From assembly GCF_003046475.1 (NCBI RefSeq), contig NZ_PZZZ01000001.1:186001-250000 (forward strand): DNA of 64,000 nucleotides. Direction: 5' to 3'. The stretch is from Mycoplana dimorpha (lineage in GTDB: Bacteria > Pseudomonadota > Alphaproteobacteria > Rhizobiales > Rhizobiaceae). Below the pieces are notes generated by a model, which saw only the letters and a list, made by a program, of their open reading frames with translations, made no database searches and had not been told where the DNA came from. Positions 1 to 8,040 of the stretch are shown here, piece by piece (the stretch's first letter is position 1; the number at the start of each line of letters is the position of its first letter). A program made the position numbers and the translations under genes.

Positions 1-183
1 CCGGGTGTCGTTTTCCGGCCGGACGCGACCCTCCTCGACCGCCTTCGCTCCGGCTTCCGCGCCGGTGAACTGCGCTCGGCCTGTCGCGGCTGCGAATGGT
101 CGAGCCTGTGCACGCGGGTGGCCAGGCAGGGGTACCCCGGCGTCCGCGTCGCAGCCGGTCCGATCTTGGGGGCGGCATCGTGA
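1..183 (+). CDS. DUF1284-type protein, C-terminal fragment
   Basis: An open frame enters from the left edge and ends at TGA 181-183, giving the last 60 residues of a protein. It contains the pattern ACRGCEWSSLC followed by GYPGVRV, which resembles the cysteine-containing C-terminus of the DUF1284 family as I remember it; the function of that family is not established. The start and most of the protein lie outside the window. A different overlapping frame that begins at an ATG at position 5 is less protein-like. Assignment to DUF1284 is by recall of the C-terminal motif only, so it is moderately sure. Confidence 0.6.
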   Translation, partial: PGVVFRPDATLLDRLRSGFRAGELRSACRGCEWSSLCTRVARQGYPGVRVAAGPILGAAS

Positions 184-293
184 TTGAAGCAGATCTCTGA
201 GCGTGATCTGCTTCATGTCCCCGCTCCACCGGTTTCGGCGCAAATCTTTTCCAGATACCGCGGCACATTTGCGGCAGAGGAGCATTGGCCGCA

Positions 294-977
294 CTACGAC
301 AGCGGGAACAGCTCCAAAAACGCCCGCTCGCCGGCGGGCGTGAAGAGGATGGCGCGGCTGTCTTCGGATCGTCTTGCCCAGCCCTGGTCGATGACGCGGG
401 CCAGGAGCGCCTCGCCGAGCGAGCCGGCGAGGTGGGAGCGGCGCTCGCTCCAGTCCAGGCAGGTGCGGCATAGCGGCCGCCGCTGGCGGCGCAGGCCGTC
501 GACATCGATGCCGAGCCCGGCCATGCGTGTTTCGCCTGCCGCAGTCAGCGTCGCCTCATCGCCGCCGACGACCACGTGACCCTCGGCGATCAGCCGGTCC
601 AGCATCCGTACGCCGAAATCGCCGGCGAGATGGTCGTAGCAGACCCGCGCCTTGCGCAGCGCCGGATCCTTCGGCCCCGGTCGCGTCCGCAGGAAGCCGC
701 GGTTGGCGGCAAAGCCCATCAGGCTCTCCAGCAGCAGCCCGACCTCGTCGTCGGACAGCGCGAAATAGCGATGCCGTCCCTGCTTTCGCTGGCTGACCAG
801 CCCGCCGGCTTCCAGCTTGGCCAGATGCGAGCTCGCCGTCTGCAGGGTGATACCGGCAGCCCCCGCCAGTTCGGTCGCGGTCAGCGCCCGGCCGCCCATG
901 AGCGCCGCCAGCATGTTGGCGCGGGCGGGGTCGCCTATGAGGGCGCCGATCTGGGCGATGTCCGGTCCTTCCTTCAT
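294..977 (-). CDS. ArsR-family winged-helix repressor
   Basis: A 227-residue predicted DNA-binding regulator. The N-terminal part (about residues 8-75) is an ArsR-type winged helix: a stretch GDPARANML, then the helix-turn-helix ATELAGAAGITLQTASSHL and the wing (QGRHRYFAL). The C-terminal 150 residues are longer than in minimal ArsR proteins and contain CRTCLDW; I see no classical metal-binding ELCVCDL motif, so the inducer is unlikely to be arsenic and is unknown. The gene is divergent from the NIPSNAP/ABM pair, and a dyad lies at its start (976-999), so it probably controls itself and that pair. Confidence 0.88.
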   Translation of the reverse strand: MKEGPDIAQIGALIGDPARANMLAALMGGRALTATELAGAAGITLQTASSHLAKLEAGGLVSQRKQGRHRYFALSDDEVGLLLESLMGFAANRGFLRTRPGPKDPALRKARVCYDHLAGDFGVRMLDRLIAEGHVVVGGDEATLTAAGETRMAGLGIDVDGLRRQRRPLCRTCLDWSERRSHLAGSLGEALLARVIDQGWARRSEDSRAILFTPAGERAFLELFPLS

Positions 978-999
978 ACTTCGATGATAGTCGAAGCAT
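976..999. promoter_or_regulatory. Dyad operator candidate for the ArsR-type repressor
   Basis: Perfect inverted repeat CTTCGA-N6-TCGAAG at 979-996, extended outward by matching AT pairs (ATnCTTCGA...TCGAAGnAT). It overlaps the first codon of the repressor gene and sits in the 75-bp divergent spacer before the NIPSNAP gene. The size and symmetry suit a dimeric winged-helix repressor. The link to this regulator is inferred from position. Confidence 0.5.
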
Positions 1000-1052
1000 C
1001 GACGCCGATCAATGTGGCATCAGGGGGCATCGAGACATCAAGGAGCCTGACG

Positions 1053-1382
1053 ATGATCACCTGCTTCATCCGCTACGAGATCGACCCGTTCAAGAAGGAG
1101 GAATTCGCCATATATGCCCGCAACTGGGGACAGGCGATCCCCCGCAACGGCGCCGAGTTGATCGGCTATTTCGGGCCGCATGAAGGTTCGGCGACCACCG
1201 CCTATGGCGTCTACAACATCGAGTCGCTGGCGGACTACGAGGCCTATCGGGCGCGTCTCGCGGCCGACCCGCTCGGGGCGGAAAACTACCAGTTCGCCAG
1301 GCGTGAACGCTTCATCCTTCGCGAAGACCGTATTTTCCTGCGAAACCTCTCCCTGCCGCACGCCGAGCGGGTGACGCCATGA
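1053..1382 (+). CDS. NIPSNAP family protein
   Basis: A 109-residue small alpha/beta-barrel protein beginning MITCFIRYEIDPFKKEEF, the typical opening of bacterial NIPSNAP/dimeric ferredoxin-like proteins, with the later GAELIGYFGPHEGSATTAYG segment. The open frame extends far upstream through the divergent regulator, but the ATG at 1053 is preceded by AGGAG (1041-1045) and matches the family start. The stop overlaps the next start (ATGA, 1379-1382), so the two genes are translationally coupled. The substrate of these proteins is not known. Confidence 0.85.
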   Translation: MITCFIRYEIDPFKKEEFAIYARNWGQAIPRNGAELIGYFGPHEGSATTAYGVYNIESLADYEAYRARLAADPLGAENYQFARRERFILREDRIFLRNLSLPHAERVTP

Positions 1383-1744
1383 TCGCCGTCATCTTCGAGG
1401 TCACCCCCGCCGAAGGTTGTGGCGATGTCTATCTTCAGCTTGCTGCCGAGCTGAAGCCACGGCTCCAGGAGATCGACGGCTTCATCTCGATCGAGCGTTT
1501 CGAAAGCCTGTCGGTGCCGGGCAAGATCCTTTCGCTGTCGTTCTGGCGTGACGAGGAAGCGGTCGGCGCGTGGCGGAACAGCGCCGAACACCGCGCGGCA
1601 CAGGAAGCCGGTCGCCATGGGGTGTTTGCCGATTACCGCCTGCGGGTCGCCTCGGTGCTGCGCGACTACGGCATGGTCGAGCGCGCGGAAGCGCCTCTCG
1701 ACAGTCGGAAAGTGCATGAGGACGACGCCGAAAGCGGGGGTTAG
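1379..1744 (+). CDS. Antibiotic biosynthesis monooxygenase (ABM)-domain protein
   Basis: A 121-residue protein with a ferredoxin-like ABM fold: an N-terminal strand (MIAVIFEVTP), the helix with LKPRLQEIDGFISIERFES and the strand ILSLSFWRDEEAVGAWR, then HRAAQEAGR. Such proteins act as small cofactor-free monooxygenases or as stress-response or heme-related proteins; the role here cannot be told from sequence. It overlaps the NIPSNAP gene by four bases, and its stop (1742-1744) overlaps the stop of the convergent HepT-like gene (1741-1743). Confidence 0.85.
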   Translation: MIAVIFEVTPAEGCGDVYLQLAAELKPRLQEIDGFISIERFESLSVPGKILSLSFWRDEEAVGAWRNSAEHRAAQEAGRHGVFADYRLRVASVLRDYGMVERAEAPLDSRKVHEDDAESGG

Positions 1745-2085
1745 CGCTGTGCCGTCATCGAATGCAATGAAAGCACCGCCTTGAGGCGCGGCAGGTCATC
1801 GATCGCCACATGCCAAATTATGTCGTCGGCGATGCGATGATACTCGTGGCGCAGGATGTTCCCCATTCCGCGGATAGAACGCCACGGAATGTGTGGGGCC
1901 CGTTGCAGCAATTCATCGGGAATGTGCCGACTGGCTTCGGATATGATCTCGATCGCGCGCTGTACCGCGAGGCGTAGGATAGCATCATTGCCAAAGTCCT
2001 CGCGTGTCCTGTCAACGAGGGCCGCTTCGATCACCCCGATCGTCAGAAGCATCTCGTCGAGAACTGGCCCAACCTCACGCCTCAT
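1741..2085 (-). CDS. HepT-like (HEPN/DUF86) toxin
   Basis: A 114-residue all-helical HEPN protein of the HepT/DUF86 type. The conserved RX4-6HxY RNase-type motif is seen as RGMGNILRHEY about three-quarters along. In characterised MNT/HEPN modules the HEPN partner is the toxin (RNase) and is inactivated by AMPylation of the motif tyrosine by the MNT partner. It lies directly downstream of the MNT gene with a one-base stop/start overlap (TGATG, 2083-2087). Toxin activity is inferred from the family. Confidence 0.88.
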   Translation of the reverse strand: MRREVGPVLDEMLLTIGVIEAALVDRTREDFGNDAILRLAVQRAIEIISEASRHIPDELLQRAPHIPWRSIRGMGNILRHEYHRIADDIIWHVAIDDLPRLKAVLSLHSMTAQR

Positions 2086-2381
2086 CAGAAAATCCGCACC
2101 GCGGAGCTTTCGATCTTGTTTTTCAGCCGCGGATGAAGGCTGTCACGCGTCGTTACATCGACCTCGAGTGCCAGCGCATCTTCAAGGAAGAGCTTGATGC
2201 CCACGAGATCTAGAAGGGAGAATTTTTTCTCAGGATCGTAGTCGATGAAAAGGTCGAGATCGCTCGCTTGCCCCGCTTCATCGCGGGCCACGGAGCCGAA
2301 GAGATAAAGCGACGTTGCGCCGAGCGCGCGGATCGCATCGGCATTCCTCTGCAGACGTTCGATCGCTTCGCTCTTCCTCAT
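2085..2381 (-). CDS. MNT-type nucleotidyltransferase antitoxin
   Basis: A 98-residue minimal nucleotidyltransferase. The signature GSX10DXD is exact (GSVARDEAGQASDLD), followed by the third acidic strand (LEVDVTTRDSL). In related systems this protein AMPylates and neutralises the HEPN toxin encoded after it. The pair forms a compact two-gene minus-strand operon next to ccrM. The Shine-Dalgarno is weak (AGAGAC just before the ATG). Confidence 0.9.
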   Translation of the reverse strand: MRKSEAIERLQRNADAIRALGATSLYLFGSVARDEAGQASDLDLFIDYDPEKKFSLLDLVGIKLFLEDALALEVDVTTRDSLHPRLKNKIESSAVRIF

Positions 2382-2455
2382 GTGTCTCTTTTAGCCCATC
2401 GTCCCGCGCTTTTCCATTCCGCGATTAAATTGGCCGGCCTGCCTTTCCCTTCACC

Positions 2456-3655
<1,200 letters not shown>

Positions 3656-4008
3656 GTCTTCGCGCGCGCCGCCCGGGTTCACGCGCCGCGATGTCCCACG
3701 CCCACCCTGCTTCCGCTCCTCGGCAGGTATGAAACGAACACCTCCTGTTGCGGCCTTCGGCGCGTCCTGTGCCGGAGGTTGCGGCAGTTTGTAGCCGGAG
3801 GCGGGCCGCGCGGGCGCAATCACCAAATCTGAGCGATGGTCAGATTGCGTGAACTCGCGCGACACATTGCCGGGCCGCACGCGTGGACAAAGCGCCATGG
3901 CTATGTTTCCAATACCCCCGCACATGCGAGCATGGCGGTCGCGATCTTCGCGGCCGTGGAACCTGGGGCGATGCGTTGCGTTTATAGCTCGTCAGTTCGG
4001 AGGCGATC
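3656..4008. other. Intergenic region without recognisable gene
   Basis: About 350 bases between ccrM and the small ORF at 4009. Open frames here are only extensions of frames antisense to ccrM and show no protein-like composition. I see no clear terminator or RNA gene. Confidence 0.5.
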
Positions 4009-4200
4009 ATGAGGCATATCGATGGCAGACATCTGGATCAGACGCAGGTCAAGCATGTCTGGGAGGTGGCGGAATATTGCCGCAAGGCCGGTATCCATCA
4101 GGCGGAGGAGAAGCGCCTGATCAAGGTTCTCGGTCGCTATGCATCCGCGCACGAATTGCAGATGAACATCGTGCGGCCCAACAACCGGGCGCGCAGTTGA
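4009..4200 (+). CDS. Small conserved-looking hypothetical protein
   Basis: A 63-residue basic, helical protein (MRHIDGRHLDQTQVKHVWEV...). It has a good Shine-Dalgarno (CGGAGG at 3998-4003, five bases before the ATG) and balanced composition, which argues for a real gene. I do not recognise a family. The predicted helices around VWEVAEYCRKAGIH and EEKRLIKVLGRYASAHEL could be a small nucleic-acid or protein-binding unit, but this is speculation. Confidence 0.6.
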   Translation: MRHIDGRHLDQTQVKHVWEVAEYCRKAGIHQAEEKRLIKVLGRYASAHELQMNIVRPNNRARS

Positions 4201-4525
4201 TCTCTCGCCGGTCCCGTTCGGGGCCGTTTTTCCCGTTTCCTCGCCTCACGAATGCAGGGCTGCCGCTCCAGCGCTTCGGGCCTGCAATATGGACGAAACA
4301 GTTAGACAAAAAGGAACCTCGGGTGGGCGCTGTTCAGCCGCTGTTAACCACCCCCTTCTAAGGTAACGACAACAGATGCGACGGCCACGGCAGCGCCGCC
4401 GCAGCAGTCATCGGCCCGCCGGTTTTAGTACCTTCAGTCCCGGTAGGCACGAACGCCCGGAGCCCTCGCAGGCTCCGGGCGTTGCCAATTCAGCGATCCG
4501 CATCCGACCCTTGGAAGCAGTTCGT
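4201..4525. other. Intergenic region with one strong hairpin
   Basis: Between two convergent genes. It contains a 13-bp perfect stem at 4452-4483 (listed separately) and a GTTAACCACC element near 4352. No coding frame is convincing. Confidence 0.5.
4452..4483. terminator. Perfect 13-bp hairpin between convergent genes
   Basis: AACGCCCGGAGCC (4452-4464), loop CTCGCA, GGCTCCGGGCGTT (4471-4483). It lies about 40 bases beyond the stop of the minus-strand HAD gene. There is no T-run on either side, so if it ends transcription it is not a textbook intrinsic terminator; it could instead stabilise an mRNA 3' end. Confidence 0.5.
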
Positions 4526-5137
4526 CTACCCTATTCCATGCGCTAAGAGATCGCTCTTCAGCTTTTCCGCACCGGTGAAGAGGACCGCATTCCAGCCGGC
4601 CGCCCGTGCGCCTTCGACGTTCCTTTCGCTGTCATCGATGAAGAGCGTGTGCGCAGGGTCGAGGGAAAAGTCGCGGGCGTGCTTGTGGTAGATGGCGATG
4701 TCCGGCTTGATCAGCCCGATCTCGCCCGACACGGTGACGCCGCGCGGCAATTCGAGGAAGGGAAAGAGCTGGCGGGCCTGCTTGAAGGTATCGGCGGCGA
4801 AGTTCGTCAGCATGGTTACGTCGCGCCCCTCGGCCACCAGCGCCGCCATGATGGCGACAGTGTCCTCGTAGGCGTGCGAAACCATCTCGTGCCAGTATTT
4901 CCGGAAGGCGCGGATGTTATCCTCATGTCGGGGAAAGTCACGGATCAAAAGCCCCTCTGCCTCCTCCCACGCGCGGCCGCGATCCTGCTCCAGGTTCCAG
5001 TCATGGGTGCAGACATTGGCGAAGAGCCAGGCGCGCTCCGCCTCGTCGGGGATCAGCCGGCTGAACGGGATCTGCGGATCGTAGTGGATCAGCACCCGCC
5101 CGATGTCGAAGACGATGTGTCGGATTTCGTTTGTCAT
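4526..5137 (-). CDS. HAD-superfamily hydrolase (HAD-IA type)
   Basis: A 203-residue haloacid-dehalogenase-like hydrolase with a helical cap between motifs I and II. Motif I is FDIGRVLI with the nucleophile Asp11, but the usual second Asp two residues later is Gly, as in YihX-like and epoxide-hydrolase-N-terminal-like members. Motif II is MLTNF, motif III KPDIAIY and motif IV FIDDSERNVEGA. Probable phosphatase or dehalogenase of unknown substrate. It is transcribed alone, convergent with the small ORF at 4009. Confidence 0.88.
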   Translation of the reverse strand: MTNEIRHIVFDIGRVLIHYDPQIPFSRLIPDEAERAWLFANVCTHDWNLEQDRGRAWEEAEGLLIRDFPRHEDNIRAFRKYWHEMVSHAYEDTVAIMAALVAEGRDVTMLTNFAADTFKQARQLFPFLELPRGVTVSGEIGLIKPDIAIYHKHARDFSLDPAHTLFIDDSERNVEGARAAGWNAVLFTGAEKLKSDLLAHGIG

Positions 5138-5248
5138 TTGATCATCCTTGCAAAGGCGTTCGGCTGCAGCAGTGCATCTGTCTGCCGGAAATGTGCAGCA
5201 GTTTCACGACAATGCTGCAGAAGTCAAAGTCGGGGGGAGGCCGGGTTG

Positions 5249-6364
5249 TTACCGGCTCGCCGCCCGTGCCGCAGCCGGGGCTACGGGTGCAAACACATCG
5301 GGCAGGGCGAGGCCGATGGCCTTGCGCATCACCGTCGGCAGCGCCTGGTCGTGCAGCGTATCGCGTGGCTCCCACCATCCGGTGCCGTCCGTTGCGGCGC
5401 GGCCGACCCTTGAGCGGTATACCGTGAGCCGCAGTTCGAAATGCGTGAACACATGGCCGACCGTTCCGCAGCTTTCCCACGAGGCAGCGAACGGTGCGGC
5501 TTCCGGACCGGTCGCTCCGTCCCGCCGTGCCGTCCAGTCTGTGCCCGGCACCTCGGTCATGCCGCCCAAAAGGCCATGACCTGGCCGCTTGCGCAGGAAC
5601 ACCGCGTCCTGCTCGTCCACCGCCACGAAGGCGGCGCCGAGCCGCACCGGCCTGTCCTTCTTGGCCGCCTTGACTGGAAAGCGCTCCGGATCGTGTTCGG
5701 CCAGCGCCTTGCAGGACGCATTGACCGGGCAGAGCGCGCAGGCCGGGCGCTTCGGCGTGCAGATCGTCGCCCCGAGGTCCATCATCGCCTGTGCGAAGTC
5801 GCCGGGCCGGTCGGCCGGGGTCATGGCGGCGACAAGCTGCCGCATCAGCGGTTTCGAACCGGGCAGGGGAGCGTCGACGGCGTGCAGGCGCGAGATCACG
5901 CGCTCGACATTGCCGTCGAGCACGGCCGCTTGCCGCTGAAAGGCGATCGCGGCGATCGCTGCCGCCGTATAGTCGCCGATGCCGGGAAGTGCCTTCAGCC
6001 CTTCCTCCGTCTCGGGGAAGCGCCCGCCATGTTCAAAGGCGACCGTCTCGGCGCATTTCTTCAGGTTTCTGGCCCGCGCATAGTAGCCAAGCCCCGCCCA
6101 GGCCTTCATCACCTCTTCGGTCTCGGCCCGGGCAAGATCCGTCACGGTCGGCCACTTCGCCGTGAAGCGGGCGAAATAGTCCTTCACAGCCTGCACCGTC
6201 GTCTGCTGCAGCATCACTTCGGAGAGCCATACCCGGTAGGGGTCCGGCCGGATGCCGCGCGCGGCCATCGCCGGCGAGACACGCCAGGGCAGGTCGCGAT
6301 GGTGCCGGTCGTACCAGGCAAGGACCTGCCGGGTCGGGTCTGGATTTCCGTCGGAGAATGTCAT
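5249..6364 (-). CDS. mutY: A/G-specific adenine DNA glycosylase MutY
   Basis: Removes adenine mispaired with 8-oxoguanine in base-excision repair. The 371-residue form starting at ATG 6364 shows: catalytic Glu49 in SEVMLQQT, helix-hairpin-helix LPGIGDYTAAAI (126-137), catalytic Asp150 in VLDGNVERV, the [4Fe-4S] ligands C202, C209, C212 and C218, and a C-terminal NUDIX-like domain that reads 8-oxoG. An in-frame ATG at 6412 would add 16 residues not typical of the family. It is divergent from dciA. Confidence 0.96.
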   Translation of the reverse strand: MTFSDGNPDPTRQVLAWYDRHHRDLPWRVSPAMAARGIRPDPYRVWLSEVMLQQTTVQAVKDYFARFTAKWPTVTDLARAETEEVMKAWAGLGYYARARNLKKCAETVAFEHGGRFPETEEGLKALPGIGDYTAAAIAAIAFQRQAAVLDGNVERVISRLHAVDAPLPGSKPLMRQLVAAMTPADRPGDFAQAMMDLGATICTPKRPACALCPVNASCKALAEHDPERFPVKAAKKDRPVRLGAAFVAVDEQDAVFLRKRPGHGLLGGMTEVPGTDWTARRDGATGPEAAPFAASWESCGTVGHVFTHFELRLTVYRSRVGRAATDGTGWWEPRDTLHDQALPTVMRKAIGLALPDVFAPVAPAAARAASR

Positions 6365-6472
6365 GTTTGCCTGGACCGGACGAGGAAGCGTATAACTGAC
6401 CAGCCGAAGCATTTACTTCAAGGCGTGTGTTGCCGGAAGACCGCAATATCGTGCGCAGGAGTTATCCGTCCC

Positions 6473-6991
6473 GTGAGTTCCCGTCCGCCCCGCAGGGGCG
6501 TCCTGCAGATCAGCGAAGTGGCCAACGACCTGATCGACCCCGTTCTGGCCAAGCGCGCCGGCATCAACACGATGCTGCTCGGCTCCTGGGACGAGATCGC
6601 CGGCACCGCCTTCGCCGATTGCACCAGGCCCGAGAGGATCACCTGGCCGCGCCGCGCCTCCGAGATGGCTGGCGAGGACGGCGGCTACCAGCCGGGCGTG
6701 CTGACGATTGCCTGCGAAGGGTCGCGCGCCCTTTTCCTCTCCCACCAGCAGGGGGAGCTCATCCAGCGCATCAACGGCTTTTTCGGCTTCCCGGCCATCA
6801 AGCAGGTGAAGATTGTGCAGAAGCCGGTCACCCCGCCCGCAAAACGTCGGCGTCCGCCGCGGCCGCTGACGGGGGAGGCGGCGCGCCATCTCGACGAACT
6901 GGTGGCGGGAATCGAGGACGATGCCTTGAAGGCCGCGCTCAGGCGACTCGGCACCGCCGTGCTTGGCAGGCAGAAGCCGACGCGGCGCTGA
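6473..6991 (+). CDS. dciA: DciA-like DUF721 protein
   Basis: A 172-residue DUF721 protein, the family that includes the replicative-helicase loader DciA of bacteria lacking DnaC. The core ISEVANDLIDPVLAKRAG...LLGSWDEIAG and the later SHQQGELIQRIN are typical. I chose GTG 6473 (AGGAG at 6457-6461) because no ATG lies in frame before the domain; the spacing of 11 is a little long, so the start is uncertain. It is followed by the DsbA-like lipoprotein and smc, the usual rhizobial order. Confidence 0.8.
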   Translation: MSSRPPRRGVLQISEVANDLIDPVLAKRAGINTMLLGSWDEIAGTAFADCTRPERITWPRRASEMAGEDGGYQPGVLTIACEGSRALFLSHQQGELIQRINGFFGFPAIKQVKIVQKPVTPPAKRRRPPRPLTGEAARHLDELVAGIEDDALKAALRRLGTAVLGRQKPTRR

Positions 6992-7110
6992 TCACCGTCA
7001 GGCGCTCACAATTCTTTGAAGATCATGGTGTTGGGGGCGCTTGTTCGTATCTGAAAGCCGGTATATCCGGTCTGGCGGAAGATTTTTTACTTGTCCCTAC
7101 AGGAGAGACC

Positions 7111-7938
7111 ATGTCCCTTTCCGAACTGAGCCTTCCGAGGCGTCTGCTGGGCGGCGTCGCCGTTGCGGCGCTGGCTGTAACGCTTGCCGCCTGCAGCGAC
7201 GAGAAGAGCGACACCGCCGCGGCTCCGCAGGCCGAGCAGGCTGCGTCGAGCGACGCCGCCAAGCCGGCCGCGACATCCGAGACGGCCGGCAACAGCGCGT
7301 CGACCGCAGCGCCTGCCGAGGCGGCACAGGCTCCGGCCGCCGACCCGGCGCCGGCGACCGCCGCCAAGGTCGAGGTTCCCGCCTCCGACGGCAAGGTCGA
7401 CATGGCCAAGGTGCTCGAGCCCGGCCCGCTGCCGGAAATGGCGATCGGCGATCCCAACGCGCCGGTGACGATCGTCGAATACATGTCGATGACCTGCCCG
7501 CATTGCGCCCACTTCCACAACGACACCTTCGAGCCGATCAGGCAGAAGTACGTCGACACCGGCAAGGTTCGCTTCATCGTGCGCGAGTTCCCGTTCGATC
7601 CGCGCGCTGCCGCCGCCTTCATGCTGGCCCGCTGCGCGCCCACCGAGCAGTATTTCCCGATGATCTCCATGCTGTTCAAGCAGCAGGAACAGTGGGCCGC
7701 GGCAGAAAACGGTCGCGAGGCGCTGCTGCAGATGTCGAAGCTGGCCGGTTTTACACAGGAGAGCTTCGAGAAGTGCTTGACGAACCAGAAGCTTCTCGAT
7801 GATGTGAACGCCGTACGCGAGCGCGGCGCCAAGGAATTCGGGATCAATGCGACGCCGACCTTCCTGATCAACGGCGATCGCTATTCCGGAGGCATGTCGG
7901 TTGACACCATGTCAGCCCTTATCGACAGCAAGCTCTGA
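7111..7938 (+). CDS. DsbA-family thiol:disulfide interchange lipoprotein
   Basis: A 275-residue exported thioredoxin-fold protein. The signal peptide ends in a lipobox (TLAAC, Cys28), suggesting membrane anchoring. An Ala/Pro-rich linker (about 35-95) is followed by a DsbA/DsbG-like domain with active site C130-P-H-C133 and the cis-proline motif NATPTF near 250. Such proteins (for example Com1/BdbD-like) oxidise or isomerise disulfides in the periplasm. Shine-Dalgarno AGGAGA lies just upstream of ATG 7111; the frame's long upstream extension is antisense noise. Confidence 0.92.
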   Translation: MSLSELSLPRRLLGGVAVAALAVTLAACSDEKSDTAAAPQAEQAASSDAAKPAATSETAGNSASTAAPAEAAQAPAADPAPATAAKVEVPASDGKVDMAKVLEPGPLPEMAIGDPNAPVTIVEYMSMTCPHCAHFHNDTFEPIRQKYVDTGKVRFIVREFPFDPRAAAAFMLARCAPTEQYFPMISMLFKQQEQWAAAENGREALLQMSKLAGFTQESFEKCLTNQKLLDDVNAVRERGAKEFGINATPTFLINGDRYSGGMSVDTMSALIDSKL

Positions 7939-8040
7939 TCGTTCGACCGAATTTGAAGCGGGCGACGGCGGCAGCCGTGCGCCCGCTTTTGCTTGTCTGC
8001 CGCTGGTGTCGGCATCGCCCCCCATCCCGGCGTGCGCCGA

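Noticed and set aside
576-1382. 268-residue frame joined to the NIPSNAP gene
   Set aside because: The first 159 residues are antisense to the ArsR-type gene; the NIPSNAP domain starts at ATG 1053 with its own Shine-Dalgarno.
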